Source of the DNA: a virus
Strand: one strand, 5' to 3'
DNA: 45,755 nucleotides
Virus record (IMG/VR): IMGVR_UViG_3300037357_000065
Coordinates: 1 to 45,755 of that record
The notes below the pieces were generated by a model. That model was not told the DNA's origin. It did no database searches and saw nothing but the letters and a program-made list of their open reading frames with translations. Shown here in pieces: positions 45,401 through 45,755 of this stretch (position 1 is the first letter of the stretch; each line of letters opens with the position of its first letter). Made by a program: the position numbers and the translations under genes.

Positions 45401-45755
45401 GACCGTCGGTTGTTTGCACGCGCCGCGGATCAAGTAACGGTGATGATTCGGGCACCGGCTGTATTTGGGCGGCAACATCTTTGAATGGCGGATTGGCTGG
45501 CACTGGCCCTTTGCTGGTTGTGCCGAATCCGCCCGGACCGTCGGCACCAGTGTCCTCGTGCAGTATGTTAGGCCGGGGCGGTGTCGCGGGAGCCGGCATC
45601 GGTGCCGGAGTCGGCGCAGGTGTTGGCACGCGCCGCGGATCAAGTAACGGTGATGATTCGGGCACCGGCTGTATTTGGGCGGCAACATCTTTGAATGGCG
45701 GATTGGCTGGCACTGGCCCTTTGCTGGTTGTGCCGAATCCGCCCGGACCGTCGGT
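42498..45755 (-). CDS. Giant internal virion-type protein, C-terminal part (continues at 1147-1)
   Basis: Residues about 341-1425 of the 1425-residue protein that begins at 1147. First come two further copies of the 41-residue repeat, then Pro/Ala/Glu-rich linker with a LTPEQRQANADAIGQVQNKYL helix. Large helical domains follow: NSIGEFFGGNLGRSTHVVRA, RKLDFGDQQMPNEQALRDKL, AHYMNFSQSASGLRLGRAI, NVGENARRGAQFMGLQDVLN, ALAFPHWTTNPFKLIGRAAG, HLLAAALAGGVMNTVSTGKL, and WTLPAGPMGPVIALAYAGGD near the C-terminus. The pattern resembles large internal or polyvalent proteins injected with phage DNA (a LPD38-like C-terminal region is a guess). No lysozyme or protease motif was found. It is 2 bases upstream of the holin-like gene. 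Confidence 0.75.
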   Translation of the reverse strand, partial: TDGPGGFGTTSKGPVPANPPFKDVAAQIQPVPESSPLLDPRRVPTPAPTPAPMPAPATPPRPNILHEDTGADGPGGFGTTSKGPVPANPPFKDVAAQIQPVPESSPLLDPRRVQTTDGPGGFGTTSKGPVPANPPFKDVAAQIQPVPESSPLLDPRRALAEKIRSGLTPEQRQANADAIGQVQNKYLAAGGVERRGIAPAPVPIADPTKDATFETPEGMAGTPVPDEATPAEQKAGTPTQVQTPAEEAKEAAKPPAERTPEQVTAAVTRAVPKEDVPKDTFGASTKKWLQKLWSDEGGGFDVKRAHDLVLNAGRTTKDIMGGMAVKAGNSIGEFFGGNLGRSTHVVRAMDIIKLANDTSNLGGFRRAAAYKPYIDATNQMIQSGRAKDVYRLVDEIEAHQAPSDPKFGNLGALWHEDGVAVKRNGIRENIPGAQHWNEDQMGRSAGMIDKNGKKPYEFGYKAPEGSGPGGLAPIGHVIKSRSLTGGHEDFVNVLAAKGMAPMHENPLVTAIVKRVDAMKYVHFSRMAKGAVRAGLIRKLDFGDQQMPNEQALRDKLFQPPQRKWSATNEGGLLDKLNNQDTPLKTRLALFRQGIKGGTVQELPPASPDELQEHYQSEADYPYEQVIQAGKNKGQTETRAKTEFTEPGTGEYHPTYEAGRVPEKHGLVDDALAQADRPRYVADKAVANIFNKGMEPSPVDPQNPFVKAIDSTNRAIITTKLGLQGAHYMNFSQSASGLRLGRAIQSLTHGQLMETAKALRQAIPGTGLAEAVHEGGAAKEAFGNPNTPMESRVQLAAKAGGIPETPDIFKGQAEKTNFKNPASINRAAKRMLFENVGENARRGAQFMGLQDVLNDASRKGLSPTDPEVIAKAKKVVEAVNYSFSNLKDSREFQSKAVQLALREALAFPHWTTNPFKLIGRAAGDVPELLKTTNLSPAQQAVAGHLLAAALAGGVMNTVSTGKLPQSAEDFFHPHVFGLGRWTLPAGPMGPVIALAYAGGDVVKWAEDRFAPVPSMARQYYEGRDFQGKKTRGKSLFEPNEGTAKMAAKEVLPTAIQPTLGLTPPEPLEQQAIEAVGFNKRHVPKKR
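45284..45755. repeat. Coding tandem repeat, 127-bp core units
   Basis: Three 126-127-bp near-identical cores at 45284-45410, 45419-45544 and 45629-45755 (the last equals 1-127) encode the 41-residue module DGPGGFGTTSKGPVPANPPF continuing to SPLLDPRR. Linkers between units are 8 and 84 bp; the 84-bp linker also follows the core at the left end (128-211) with few changes. The contig ends lie in this array, so copy number may be larger in the real genome. Confidence 0.95.

Overview
The window is an essentially complete genome of a tailed double-stranded DNA bacteriophage (Caudoviricetes). It has a podovirus-type set of virion genes (large terminase, portal, scaffold, major capsid protein, head-tail adaptor, tail nozzle) and no recognisable tail tube, sheath or tape measure. 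The last 127 bases (45629-45755) repeat the first 127 exactly. One reading frame runs off the left end (1147 to 1, minus strand) and continues in frame from 45755 down to 42498. The simplest reading is a circular map of about 45,628 bp, cut inside one very large gene. No integrase and no repressor/immunity region were recognised, so a lytic phage is likely. The host cannot be named. The promoters look sigma70-like (TTGACN, 17-bp spacer, TANACT), so host RNA polymerase probably reads the phage; no phage RNA polymerase was seen.

Layout. (1) Late/virion genes on the minus strand run from about 24,000 down to 1 and on across the junction to 42,226. In transcription order they are small leader genes, a probable small terminase, two small unknown genes, large terminase, a beta-rich fibre-like protein, portal, a small acidic protein, a glycosyltransferase, four small genes (one an FmdB-type zinc ribbon), scaffold, major capsid protein, a capsid-proximal beta protein, head-tail adaptor, nozzle components, several tail or surface proteins, two small unknowns, a 1425-residue internal virion-type protein and a holin-like protein. 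A minus-strand promoter at 23995-24023 heads this block and a second, near-consensus one at 14405-14433 sits directly before scaffold and capsid. (2) A roughly 800-bp non-coding region (24,000-24,800) holds 18-bp iterons, many CCTTTACA boxes on both strands, a 13-bp inverted repeat and an AT-rich stretch; it is the probable replication origin and divergent control region. (3) Early genes on the plus strand (24,804-42,257) begin with small unknown genes, each with its own promoter and leader hairpin, interrupted by an almost identical duplicated alanine-rich gene carrying a GCG-type triplet tract. Then come a family A DNA polymerase, RuvC-like resolvase, RecB-like nuclease, Sak4-like ATPase, GroES-like co-chaperonin, a probable ssDNA-binding protein, a tRNA with an 8-nt anticodon loop, a primase-helicase, a nucleotide-metabolism fusion protein, a metallophosphoesterase and a membrane lipoprotein.

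How it fits together. Early transcripts supply DNA replication and recombination functions, a chaperonin partner for virion folding and nucleotide-pool enzymes. Late minus-strand transcripts build the capsid and the tail. A lysis holin is proposed at the end of the late operon, but no endolysin could be identified. The most unusual parts are the duplicated triplet-repeat gene, the covarying leader hairpins, the patchwork of 33-49-bp repeats spread through early coding sequence, and the structured RNA region at 29,271-29,394.
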